This document shows positions 39,246 through 47,685 of a stretch of 64,000 bases of DNA, piece by piece. The position numbers and the translations under genes are program-made. The notes beneath the pieces were generated by a model. The model was not told the DNA's origin. It made no database searches and saw nothing but the letters and a program-made list of their open reading frames with translations. Every line of letters begins with the position of its first letter. Position 1 is the first letter of the stretch. Source of the DNA: Hyphomicrobiales bacterium (GTDB taxonomy: Bacteria > Pseudomonadota > Alphaproteobacteria > Rhizobiales > Beijerinckiaceae); NCBI GenBank assembly GCA_930633495.1, contig CAKNFJ010000001.1, forward strand, positions 4,735,001 through 4,799,000. Reading direction: 5' to 3'.

Positions 39246-42200
39246 ATGATTGGTCTGTTCAATTACATTTGGCAAAAAAGCCGAAGCGAGCAGATCAAGA
39301 TCATCTGCATTGTTGTTGCGTCATTCCCGTTTTATTATTTTTCACTCGACCTTCCCAGATATATCGTCTCCGACGCCTTGCAGGGCCGGGCATTCGCCGA
39401 CGGGCACGAGACCGCGCGGCTCTTTCACGTCACGCTGAACCTGCCGCAGATGCTCGGTGGCCCTCGCGTGATCTTCGACGGGCTCTGGCTCGACAGGCTG
39501 TCCTATCTGTTCGTCCTGTCCGGCATTTTCCTGCTGCTCGTGCTGATCAATGGCGGGTTCAAATACGTCATCAACATGCGCAAGGCCGCGTTGGGCGAAC
39601 GCCTGCTGCAACGCCTGCGTCTCGATCTGTTTTCGGCCGTGTTGCGCCTCAAGCCGGAGGCGCTGCGACGCATCAACCCCTCCGAGGCGGCCACGATCAT
39701 CAAGGACGAGGTCGAGCCTGTGGGCGGCTTCGTCGGGGATGCCTTCGTGCAGCCGGTGCTTCTCACCGGGCAGGCCCTGACCGCTCTGGCCTTCATCCTG
39801 GTGCAGAACGTCGCGCTTGGCCTGATCGCGGGCAGCATGGTCCTGTTGCAGGGCGTTCTGATCCCGCGCCTGCGGCGCGAGCAGATTCGCCTCGGCAGGC
39901 AGCGCCAGATCGCGTCGCGCGCCTTTGCCGGCAAGGTCGGGGAGGTTGTCGAGACCCTCGCGGAAGTGTCCAATCACGGTACGGCCGGGGTGGAAAGGAG
40001 CCTCGTCGCCCAACGGCTGGAGCAGCTGTTCGGCATTCGCTACCGGCTTTACGGACGCAAATTCGCGGTCAAATCGCTGAACAACCTGCTGGCGCAGCTG
40101 CCGCCTTTTCTGTTCTACGCGGTCGGGGGCTATCTCGCCCTCGCGGGCCGCCTCGATCTCGGCCAGCTCGTGGCCGTCATCGCCGCCTATCGCGATCTGC
40201 CGACGCCGGTGAAGGAGCTGATCGACTGGGATCAGCAGCGGCTCGACGTCGAAGCCAAGTTCCAGCAGGTGGTGGAGCATTTCGGTTTGCCCGACGGCGA
40301 GGAAGCCGACGCCTTTGACGGGCCGGAGCACGGCGCGGCGCGCCTGGCTGGCGACGGCCAGATCGCGGCGCGGGCGCTCACGATCACGAACGCCGCCGGC
40401 GACCGCGTGCTGGACCGGGTCACGCTGTCGCTGCCGCTGCAAAGGCACATCGCCTTGTCCGGCGGCGCGAGCGATGGCGCCGGAATCCTGGCGCAGGTGC
40501 TGGGCGGCGGCCTTGAGCCGGGCGAGGGCACGCTGTCCATCGCCGGGATGCCCTTGTCGGCCTTGCCGGCGTCCGTGCGTGGCCGCGAGATCGCCTATCT
40601 CGGCCCGGAGCCGGTCATTTTCGATGGCAGCCTGCGGGACAATATTCTCTACGGGCTGCGCACCGTGGCGCCTGATCCGGACTCGGCCGGTTGGACGATC
40701 GATCACGGTCGCGCGCAGGCGGCGGATGGCGCCGAGCTCGATCTCAAGCTGATCGAGACACTGGGGACCGTCGGCCTCGCGGAGGCGGTGTTCCGCTTCG
40801 GGCTCGCCGGCCAGCTTGCCTCCGCCAGCCAGACCCCGTTGATCCAGCGGATCGCGGAGATCCGCGCCCGCATCCGCGGCAAGCTCGTCGAAAGCGGTGC
40901 CGAGGCCGCCATCGAATCCTATGATCCGGCGCGCTATACCCGCAACGCGACGATCGGGGAGAACATCCTCTTCGGCGTGCCGGTCGAGCGCGGGCTGATC
41001 GGTGAAAGGCTTGCCGGCCACGCCCTGACGCGGCAGGTGCTGGAGGAGCTGGCTCTGAGCGCCACGCTCTCGGCCATCGGGCGGCGGATTGCCGCGACGA
41101 TGCTGGAAATCTTTCAGGACCTCGCCCCGGGTCATGTGCTGTTCGAGCAGTATTCCTTCATCGCGGCCGAGGATTTTCAGGACTTCCGCGAACTGCTCGG
41201 CCGGGTCGAGGCCGGAACGGAAACCGAAGCCGACCGCACGCGCCTCATCGGATTGGCGCTTCTCTATGTCGAGCCGAAGCATCGCCTCGGCCTTCTGGAT
41301 CCGGGCATCGAGGCGCGGATTCTGGCGGCGCGGTTCGCTTTCAGGGAGCGCGCGTCCGCCGGCCCGGAGCACGGCATCGCCTTCTACGAACCCCAGTGCT
41401 ACTGCGCCGCAGCGCCCTTGCGCGACAATCTCCTGTTCGGACAGGGGACGCACGAGGCCGCCGACGACGTCATTCGCGACACCCTGGCGGAACTCGGTCT
41501 CGACGGCGACGTCTACCGCCTCGGCCTCGAGCAACCGGCCGGCTATGGCGGCAGGCTGTTGTTCCCGACCGTGAAGGCCCAGATCGCCCTGGCGCGCTGC
41601 CTGATCAAGCAGCCGCGCGTGCTCATTCTGAACAATGCCTTCGACGCGTTTGGCCGGAACGAGGCCCGGCAGATTCTCGACCGCGTCAGGGCCGCTATGG
41701 CGGGACGGACACTGATCGTCGCGGGCCGCGATCTCGACGCCGCCGCCAGCTACGATCTGCACATGGTGTTCGAGGGCGCGAGGCTCGCTGCCGGAACGGA
41801 GCACGCCACCGGTGCGGCTCCGCCGAGGTCATCCGAGGATGATCTCGTTCACGCCGAGCATGAGGAAATCGCGGCCCTGCGCGCGGTGCCGATCTTCGGT
41901 GGCTTCGACACGGCGCGCCTGAGGCTCCTGGCCTTCACCGGCGAGCGGGTCGGCTTTGCCGCGGGCGAGGTCCTGTTCCGGCAGGGAGATGAATCGGATG
42001 CCGCCTATGTGCTGCTTTCGGGAACGGCCGACGTGGTGCTCCCAACCGGCGATGAAGGCCCGGTTCGGGTGTCCAGCGTCGGACGAAACGCCATCGTCGG
42101 CGAGATGGGCCTCATCACCGACGCCCCGCGTTCGGCCAGTGTGGTCGCGACGACGGATATCCGAGCGCTGAAGCTGCGCAAGGACGTCTTTCTCGCCTTG

Positions 42201-42320
42201 CTTGCCGAATTTCCGCAGATGGCGCTTTCGGTCATGCGGCTGGTGGTCGGGCGCCTGCGCGACAACTCGGCTGTCACCGCCCGCCACGAACGCGGCGGCG
42301 ATATCGGAGGGCTGCCCTGA
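39246..42320 (+). CDS. Degenerate ABC-exporter-like membrane protein fused to a cyclic-nucleotide-binding domain
   Basis: A 1024-residue protein. Residues 1-330 look like an ABC exporter membrane domain with helices at about 18-35, 88-105, 170-205 and 285-315. Residues 370-850 resemble a nucleotide-binding domain, but every catalytic motif is altered. The Walker A position (403-413, ALSGGASDGAG) has no Lys, the signature position reads FPTVKAQ (773-779), Walker B RVLILNNAF has NN for DE, and no switch His follows. The segment that normally occurs once after the Q-loop appears three times: LRDNILYG (463-470), IGENILFG (569-576), LRDNLLFG (725-732). Residues 875-1005 form a cNMP-binding domain with the phosphate cassette VGEMGLITDAPRSAS, keeping the Glu and Arg. 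ATG 39246 follows GAGCGGA. ATP-driven transport seems unlikely; a cNMP-controlled scaffold or sensor is inferred. Confidence 0.85.
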   Translation: MIGLFNYIWQKSRSEQIKIICIVVASFPFYYFSLDLPRYIVSDALQGRAFADGHETARLFHVTLNLPQMLGGPRVIFDGLWLDRLSYLFVLSGIFLLLVLINGGFKYVINMRKAALGERLLQRLRLDLFSAVLRLKPEALRRINPSEAATIIKDEVEPVGGFVGDAFVQPVLLTGQALTALAFILVQNVALGLIAGSMVLLQGVLIPRLRREQIRLGRQRQIASRAFAGKVGEVVETLAEVSNHGTAGVERSLVAQRLEQLFGIRYRLYGRKFAVKSLNNLLAQLPPFLFYAVGGYLALAGRLDLGQLVAVIAAYRDLPTPVKELIDWDQQRLDVEAKFQQVVEHFGLPDGEEADAFDGPEHGAARLAGDGQIAARALTITNAAGDRVLDRVTLSLPLQRHIALSGGASDGAGILAQVLGGGLEPGEGTLSIAGMPLSALPASVRGREIAYLGPEPVIFDGSLRDNILYGLRTVAPDPDSAGWTIDHGRAQAADGAELDLKLIETLGTVGLAEAVFRFGLAGQLASASQTPLIQRIAEIRARIRGKLVESGAEAAIESYDPARYTRNATIGENILFGVPVERGLIGERLAGHALTRQVLEELALSATLSAIGRRIAATMLEIFQDLAPGHVLFEQYSFIAAEDFQDFRELLGRVEAGTETEADRTRLIGLALLYVEPKHRLGLLDPGIEARILAARFAFRERASAGPEHGIAFYEPQCYCAAAPLRDNLLFGQGTHEAADDVIRDTLAELGLDGDVYRLGLEQPAGYGGRLLFPTVKAQIALARCLIKQPRVLILNNAFDAFGRNEARQILDRVRAAMAGRTLIVAGRDLDAAASYDLHMVFEGARLAAGTEHATGAAPPRSSEDDLVHAEHEEIAALRAVPIFGGFDTARLRLLAFTGERVGFAAGEVLFRQGDESDAAYVLLSGTADVVLPTGDEGPVRVSSVGRNAIVGEMGLITDAPRSASVVATTDIRALKLRKDVFLALLAEFPQMALSVMRLVVGRLRDNSAVTARHERGGDIGGLP

Positions 42321-42344
42321 CGGGCGCCGGGGGGGCGATGCCGC

Positions 42345-43367
42345 TCACGGCGCCAGATAGGACAGCTCCAGCCCTTGCGGCGCCCCCAATGCGCGGCGGG
42401 CGGTCGAAATCGTGCGTGTGCGCATTGGATTGCCAGCGATCTCGTACATGCGGATCAGCCGTGCCTCTTCGAGATCGTGCTGTTGCAGTTGGGCGCTCCC
42501 TGAAGACACGGATTCAGCCAGGCAATTGTTGAAGGAAAGGCCGGTATAGGCCGGCAGATCGTAAGGCTCCCATCCGTCCGAGCCCAGCGGACTCGGGCGT
42601 TCCATGATCCATTCGGCCGTCGCTCCGCTGATGCGCAGGCCGGCCGGCGCCCGCGCGTTGAAGGCCTGAAGGATGATGCTCTTGCTGGCGTTCTTCAGGT
42701 TGCAACGCACCGTGGTCTCGTCGAGCACGGTGATGATCGCGCTGATCTCGTCCCGGGGATCCACCGGCAGCGCGAGATCCTGCTGCGGGACATGACGCCC
42801 GCGCGCCCACCATTGGAACCAGCTCGAATAATCGGCGCGCGCGGAAGGTTGCGTCAGCCAGCGCTGCCGCGTGCCGATCTGGGGCAGCGAGGAATCGAGG
42901 TAGAGCTTCTGGCCGTCGAGCCCGATCCAGGTCGAACTCTGATATTCCGGTGCGGTGCCGCCGGGCGGCGCCGAAACCACGGGAACCGTCCAGTTCGCCA
43001 TGACGGATGTCAGGCTGCGGCCACCGCGCGGAGCGACATAGCCGCCCGACCAGTTCATGCTCTTCTGTACTGGCTGGGAGGCCTGCGCCGCCAAAGTGAC
43101 GACGCCGGGCAGCTGGTCCGCGAAAAGCTGATCGACGCCGAGAAGGAAGCGCAGCGGCGGCGCGTTGGGACGGGGACGGAGAAAGGCCCGGCGGAAGGCG
43201 GCGGCGGCCGGGTTCCCGGCGAACTCCATCGGGAGGGGCAGGCCGAAATACCGCAGCTCCTCGTCGCTTGCATTCGACGGATCGAAATATTCCGGCGGCA
43301 GCGGGTAGAACGCGATTTCGCCGCCGGGACCGACAGGGGTGGGCGTGTCTTGTGGGGGAGGAGGCAT
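42345..43367 (-). CDS. Putative glutamic peptidase (G1/A4, eqolisin-like)
   Basis: A 340-residue protein resembling glutamic peptidases, acid endopeptidases that use a Gln/Glu dyad. The family pattern is visible: NWSGGYVAPRGGRSLTSVMA, then NWTVP, STWIGLDGQ, Q163 in SLPQIGTRQ (probable catalytic Gln), the aromatic FQWWARG, and Glu in GATAEWIMERP (probable catalytic Glu at 252 or 256). The first 100 residues form a Pro-rich, possibly inhibitory region, and no signal peptide is visible. It lies 10 bases after the PAP2-type gene, probably in one operon. The family is rare in bacteria compared with fungi. Confidence 0.75.
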   Translation of the reverse strand: MPPPPQDTPTPVGPGGEIAFYPLPPEYFDPSNASDEELRYFGLPLPMEFAGNPAAAAFRRAFLRPRPNAPPLRFLLGVDQLFADQLPGVVTLAAQASQPVQKSMNWSGGYVAPRGGRSLTSVMANWTVPVVSAPPGGTAPEYQSSTWIGLDGQKLYLDSSLPQIGTRQRWLTQPSARADYSSWFQWWARGRHVPQQDLALPVDPRDEISAIITVLDETTVRCNLKNASKSIILQAFNARAPAGLRISGATAEWIMERPSPLGSDGWEPYDLPAYTGLSFNNCLAESVSSGSAQLQQHDLEEARLIRMYEIAGNPMRTRTISTARRALGAPQGLELSYLAP

Positions 43368-43377
43368 GGCAGCCCCC

Positions 43378-44370
43378 TCAACCCGCTTTCCATTCGGCCG
43401 CCGCCCGGGTGGCGGACGCGCCGAAGGATTTGATCGAATACTGGCCGGCGCTCGGCCCGGTGCTGCTTTTGTGGGACAGCTTCGCGAAGGCGGCCGCGGC
43501 CAGAGCCGCGCCCGCGGCGGAATCGCTCGGATAGTGCAGGCCGGCGATCTCGCGGTTGCGCGCCACGCGCTTCGCCAGCGCCTTGAGCGTGTCGGCAACA
43601 GCTGTCGTCTCGGCTGGCGGCAAGGCCGGCGTCACGCTCTTCAGCACATGCTCGACGCAGGCCGCGATGAGATGCGCTTGCGTGGCGTGCCCGCTGGGGT
43701 AGGCCGAGTGTCCCGGCACGGGGACCGGCGGCATCAGGGCAGGACATTCCCACGACGGGCGCGGCCGCTGGAAGACCTGCTTGTAGTAGAGAGCGGTGAA
43801 GGAGCCGACCAGGCTGGCAATGTGCAGGATCCTGAAGGTGTGCGGGTGCGATGCGGGCGTCATCGCCAGCGCCTCCATGAAGGCGGTGATGAACTCCACA
43901 TCCTGCGACAGGATCTCGCCCAGCGCCGAGGCGCGCTCGTCCCGCGCGGCGGCCAGGAGATTCCTGATCTCCAGGGCCTGCCGGGTTTCGGTCCCGTCAT
44001 AGCCGTTCAGGGCGAGCAGGATGTCGGCCAGGGTGTTCTGCAGCGTCGTGGTATGCCAGTTCGTCGCCGCGAACTCGGTCAGGATATGGAAGGCGTGCCA
44101 GCGCGCGGCCCAGTTGCGGTCGGCGAAGGCCACCGATCCGCTTCCGATGCCGCCATTCGTGAAGAGTACCTTCCTGCTCGCGCCCGCTGCCGGGTCGAGG
44201 TGGATATGCACGGGTCTCTTGAGATCCCTGATGCGGATGCCGGCCGGCGTCGTTTCCATCGAAAAGGGAAAATCGGCTCTGTCGGGCACGAACCAGCCCC
44301 CGGCGTCGCCGCTGATGCCTGCATTTCCCGTATTGCCGGTGTTCCCGGTGTTGCCTGTATTGCCGGTCAT
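43378..44370 (-). CDS. PAP2-superfamily protein (vanadium haloperoxidase/phosphatase type)
   Basis: The 330-residue protein has the three active-site motifs of the PAP2/vanadium haloperoxidase fold in the C-terminal half: YKQVFQRPRPS (K-x6-RP), PSGHATQ, and RNREIAGLHYPSD (R-x5-H-x3-D). These bind phosphate or vanadate. It has no clear transmembrane helices, unlike lipid phosphatases, and fits the soluble haloperoxidase-like branch. The N-terminus is a tandem of Gly-Asn-Thr repeats (MTGNTGNTGNTGNTGN) of low complexity. It precedes the peptidase gene by 10 bases. Whether it is a haloperoxidase or an acid phosphatase cannot be decided. Confidence 0.82.
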   Translation of the reverse strand: MTGNTGNTGNTGNTGNAGISGDAGGWFVPDRADFPFSMETTPAGIRIRDLKRPVHIHLDPAAGASRKVLFTNGGIGSGSVAFADRNWAARWHAFHILTEFAATNWHTTTLQNTLADILLALNGYDGTETRQALEIRNLLAAARDERASALGEILSQDVEFITAFMEALAMTPASHPHTFRILHIASLVGSFTALYYKQVFQRPRPSWECPALMPPVPVPGHSAYPSGHATQAHLIAACVEHVLKSVTPALPPAETTAVADTLKALAKRVARNREIAGLHYPSDSAAGAALAAAAFAKLSHKSSTGPSAGQYSIKSFGASATRAAAEWKAG

Positions 44371-44420
44371 GGCTTGAACCCCGCACGGTTGCTGTTACGG
44401 CAAACTCGCTAGGCGTCGGC

Positions 44421-46181
44421 TCAGTCGGGCAGTCCTGCCTGCCGTAGGTGCCCGATCCACTGCTCAAGAATAGCAGGGACGAACGGGCAACGTGGCGCGT
44501 AGGACGTCAGTCGAAAATCGGGCTGAACCAGGATAAGGCGCTCAGCCGCACTTGCAGCCTCCTTCAGCCGACCTGAAGCGACTAGGCTGGCGGCAAGCGT
44601 ACGCAATGTAAAGCGGATTGATGGATTATGCGCCACTGCGCTGCGCGCCCAGTCGACCGCCTGCTCGAAGTCGCCGTTGATGTAATACGCCTGGGCCAGG
44701 ATGCCTTCGTGCCAGAAACGATAGGGATCGGAAGGCGCCAGACGTTGCCCCTTCTCGCCGTGCTGCACCGCCAGGGCTCCGTTGCCGGCGAAGCCACGCG
44801 CCGCGCTGCTCATCGTCCACGCCATGGCCACGCTTGGTCCGGCGTCGATCGCCCGATCGAGGAAGCGCTGGGCGGTGATCATGTCGCGCAGGAGAAAAGC
44901 CTGGACATGGCCGTAGATCGCCAGCGCGAGTGCGTCGTTGCCGTCGCGCTCGATGGCTGCCCTCGCCCGGTCGACGGCGACCTGCGCGTCGCCGTCCGGA
45001 TCGGGCGATCCCAGCTCGCCGACGCGGAACACATGCCAGAGAGCGGTATAGGTGAAGGGCGGGGCATAGGATGGGTCCAGCGCCATGGCCTGCTGGAGGA
45101 GGCCGCGCGCCCGGCCGAAGCTGTCGGCATCCATCTTGTAGAGCAGGTCGAGCGCCTGCAGCAGCAGGTCGTAGGCGGTCAGGTTCTGCGGGTGCTGCCG
45201 CAAGGCCCGTCGCAACTCGCGTTCGCGGACATGCGGCGCCACGGTCCTGACCAGCTTCAGGGCGATCCGGTCCTGCAGGTCGAACAGCTCGGTGACCTTG
45301 CCGTCATAATGGTCGGCGCTCAGCACGGCGCCATTCTCGTTGGCGATGAGTTCCGTGCTGATGCGCACGCGGCTGTCGGAGAGCGATACGGTGCCGTCCA
45401 TCACATAGCGGACGCCGAGCCTGCGGCCGATGGCGACCGGATCGACCCGGCTGCGGCCGTATTCCAGCGTCGACCCGCGCGAGATGACGAAGAGTTCCTT
45501 GAGCCCGGACAGCGACTGGATGATCGAGTCGACCACCCCGTCCGCGATGAAGGTCTTCTGCAACCGGGAGCCGTTCATGCGGAAGGGCAGGACGGCGATG
45601 GATGCCCTCCCGTCCAGCCCGGCGTGGTTCTCGCCGAGCTTGCGGCTCTGGGCCGGCCCCGGCTCGGCACGGAGCGAGAAAACGCGCACCGGCCGCTCGT
45701 GATTGCGCAGGAATATCTCGCCCATGTCGGAGCCCAGCGTCCTGGCTTCATCGTCGAGCTGCTCGAAGACCGCCTCCGAAACGATCACGCCGCCCTGCTC
45801 GGCATAGGATTGCAGCCGGGCGGCGACGTTGACGCCGTCCCCGAAAATGTCGCCGTTCTCGAAGATGATGTCGGCGGCATGGATCCCCATTCGAAAGGCG
45901 ATGCGCAGCGAGACGGGCTGGTCGGCCGTGGCGGCGGCGAGCGCGCGCTGCAGCGAAAGCGCGCAGCGCGTCGCGGCCAGGCCGCTCTCGAACGTCGCCA
46001 GAAAGCCGTCGCCGGTATTCTTGACGATGCGGCCGTCATGATCCCGCACGCAGGGTTCAATCAGGCTGGCGCGCAGGCTCATCAGGCGCTGATGCGTCTC
46101 CTCTTCGGCAGCCTCGCTCAGGCGCATGTAGCCGACCACGTCGGCAGAGAGGATGGCGGCCGGATGACGTTGTATCGTCAC
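44421..46181 (-). CDS. Class III adenylate/guanylate cyclase with TPR-like tail
   Basis: A protein of about 586 residues. The N-terminal class III cyclase domain has metal Asp D14 (LSADVVGY) and D58 (KNTGDGF), and the transition-state Asn/Arg pair N118/R122 (GDGVNVAARLQ). A TolB-like N-domain follows (about 195-320; IAVLPFRMNG, FIADGVVDSII), then a helical TPR-like region to the end. This is a common rhizobial layout, soluble and without membrane helices. It should make cAMP (or cGMP). The start at GTG 46181 (TIQRHPAAILSADVVGY) matches homologous N-termini; an upstream ATG at 46313 is possible. Confidence 0.85.
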   Translation of the reverse strand: MTIQRHPAAILSADVVGYMRLSEAAEEETHQRLMSLRASLIEPCVRDHDGRIVKNTGDGFLATFESGLAATRCALSLQRALAAATADQPVSLRIAFRMGIHAADIIFENGDIFGDGVNVAARLQSYAEQGGVIVSEAVFEQLDDEARTLGSDMGEIFLRNHERPVRVFSLRAEPGPAQSRKLGENHAGLDGRASIAVLPFRMNGSRLQKTFIADGVVDSIIQSLSGLKELFVISRGSTLEYGRSRVDPVAIGRRLGVRYVMDGTVSLSDSRVRISTELIANENGAVLSADHYDGKVTELFDLQDRIALKLVRTVAPHVRERELRRALRQHPQNLTAYDLLLQALDLLYKMDADSFGRARGLLQQAMALDPSYAPPFTYTALWHVFRVGELGSPDPDGDAQVAVDRARAAIERDGNDALALAIYGHVQAFLLRDMITAQRFLDRAIDAGPSVAMAWTMSSAARGFAGNGALAVQHGEKGQRLAPSDPYRFWHEGILAQAYYINGDFEQAVDWARSAVAHNPSIRFTLRTLAASLVASGRLKEAASAAERLILVQPDFRLTSYAPRCPFVPAILEQWIGHLRQAGLPD

Positions 46182-46411
46182 GATGGAGCTCTCACTCCCG
46201 CGTCCGGTCGGCCCCGGCCGGGATGCCAGCGATGGATCAAGCCTGCGCGAATGCTGGCATGGCAGCCGCGTGAGGTCCATCGCTAAGCGCGTCGCGGTCG
46301 GCATCTGGGTCACGATAGGGCAATGGCGGCGCTCGGAGGCCCATGAGCTTCGGCTGGCGCCGCCGCGCGAGCGGCGCCAGGGTCCTTGCGGATCCCCGCG
46401 CCAAACAGGGG

Positions 46412-46672
46412 CTATTTCGGATCGCAGTAAAGCGTCTCGACCCGCGAAAGCCCGAGGTCGTTCAGCGTATGCTCGTCGAGCGGGCTCGCCTCGATATAGT
46501 TGACGGGGCGGGTCCGAGGGCCGGCCAGCCAGCGCAGCAGGCCCAAGGCCCCACGGTGCTGCTGCTCGGGAGCCGGCGTTTCTATGGTGCGGGCTGGAAG
46601 CCCGCCGTCGCGCAGCTGTTGCCGAGCTGCTAAGGTCGGCGAAACATGAGGGCGGTTCAGAGCGTCGGACAC
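46412..46672 (-). CDS. DUF1127-type small protein
   Basis: An 86-residue protein ending in a DUF1127-like segment (SPLDEHTLNDLGLSRVETLY; pattern LsDhtLrDIGLsR). In rhizobia such small Arg-rich proteins affect phosphate, RNA and stress physiology. The start is GTG 46672, with GGAG eight bases upstream. The preceding part is Gln/Arg-rich without known features. It is divergent from the Crp/Fnr gene. Confidence 0.75.
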   Translation of the reverse strand: MSDALNRPHVSPTLAARQQLRDGGLPARTIETPAPEQQHRGALGLLRWLAGPRTRPVNYIEASPLDEHTLNDLGLSRVETLYCDPK

Positions 46673-46816
46673 GGTTGAGGCTCCGTCTTGGTCGGCTCCC
46701 ACCGCGACTGCGGAATGCGGTCGTGGCGGCCTTACGGGAGAGGGTTCTGAGCCGTTCGCGCCTCGCGCTCTGTGCGCTGGATCACAGAGGGGCTGCTCCG
46801 GGTTTCGAGGTCGCCG

Positions 46817-47515
46817 ATGAACGATGGGCCTCAGCGCATTGCGAGCCTGCTGGCGGCAAACCCGTTCTTTGCGGGGTTGCACCCGGAGACGCTGCACAAG
46901 CTCGCTTTGGTCTGCCGGCAGCGGCATCTGGCCGCGCGGGAGGTGCTGTTCCTCAAGGGAGACCCGAGCGATGGTCTCTATGCGATCCGGCGTGGCCTGA
47001 TCCGCATCGGCACGACGGACGATCTCGGCCAGCAGATGACCGTCAACCTGCTCGGAAGCGGGGACGTCTTCGGCGAGATCGCGCTGCTCGACGGGCGCTC
47101 GCGAACCGCCGATGCGGTCGCGGCCGACGACACCGAGATGTTTTTCCTGCCGCGCCGCGATTTCCTGACCCTGCTCTCGGGCGAAGCCGCGCTTGCCGTG
47201 CACCTGATCGAGCTCTTGTGCGGTCGGCTGCGGGATGTTCTCGAGCGCATCGAGGAGGCCACCTTCCTGCCCGCTGCGACGCGGCTGGCGCGGCGCATCC
47301 TGACCCTTGCCGTCGACTATGGCACGGAGGTGCATGCCTCGCAGGAGGAGCTGGCGTCGCTCAGCGGCATCACCCGCGAGACGGTGAACCGTCAACTCCA
47401 GGGCTGGAAGCGCGACGGAGTTCTCTCGCTCGGGCGCGGGCGCCTTACGATCCACGATCTCGATGGCCTGCGCCTGCTCGCGAAGGTGGCGGTGCCCGAA
47501 CCGGAAGAGCGATAG
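46817..47515 (+). CDS. Crp/Fnr family transcription regulator
   Basis: A 232-residue regulator. The N-terminal cNMP-binding-type domain (residues about 10-125) has LFLKGDPSDGLYAIRRGLI and the phosphate cassette VFGEIALLDGRSRTADAVA, with Glu and Arg kept, so cAMP binding is plausible. The C-terminal helix-turn-helix reads ASQEELASLSGITRETVNRQ, close to the Crp recognition helix. No N-terminal Fnr cysteine cluster is present. ATG 46817 is preceded by GAGG. It lies between two cyclase genes and may respond to their product. Confidence 0.9.
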   Translation: MNDGPQRIASLLAANPFFAGLHPETLHKLALVCRQRHLAAREVLFLKGDPSDGLYAIRRGLIRIGTTDDLGQQMTVNLLGSGDVFGEIALLDGRSRTADAVAADDTEMFFLPRRDFLTLLSGEAALAVHLIELLCGRLRDVLERIEEATFLPAATRLARRILTLAVDYGTEVHASQEELASLSGITRETVNRQLQGWKRDGVLSLGRGRLTIHDLDGLRLLAKVAVPEPEER

Positions 47516-47559
47516 CGCGCCCGGTGTTTTCCAGAGTCGGCTTCGCTTTTTTGGAGCCA

Positions 47560-47660
47560 GGCCGTCATTCCGAACAAGCCGCGAAGCGGCGCCGATCCGG
47601 AATCCATCGAAGGGAGCCGCGCTCTACGATGGATTCCGGGTCAAGCCCGGAATGACGGCC
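47560..47660. repeat. Intergenic palindromic repeat
   Basis: The ends GGCCGTCATTCC and GGAATGACGGCC are perfect complements; inner GGAATCCATCG pairs with CGATGGATTCC. It lies between convergent genes (Crp/Fnr and the second cyclase). Confidence 0.92.
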
Positions 47661-47685
47661 TGGTTCCGTGTCAAATCGGCAGCGT

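Noticed and set aside
44320..44370. Short tandem repeat at the start of the PAP2-type gene as a phase-variation tract
   Set aside because: The units are 3-codon-type GNT repeats in multiples of three, so copy changes would not shift the frame; only length variation of the N-terminus is expected.
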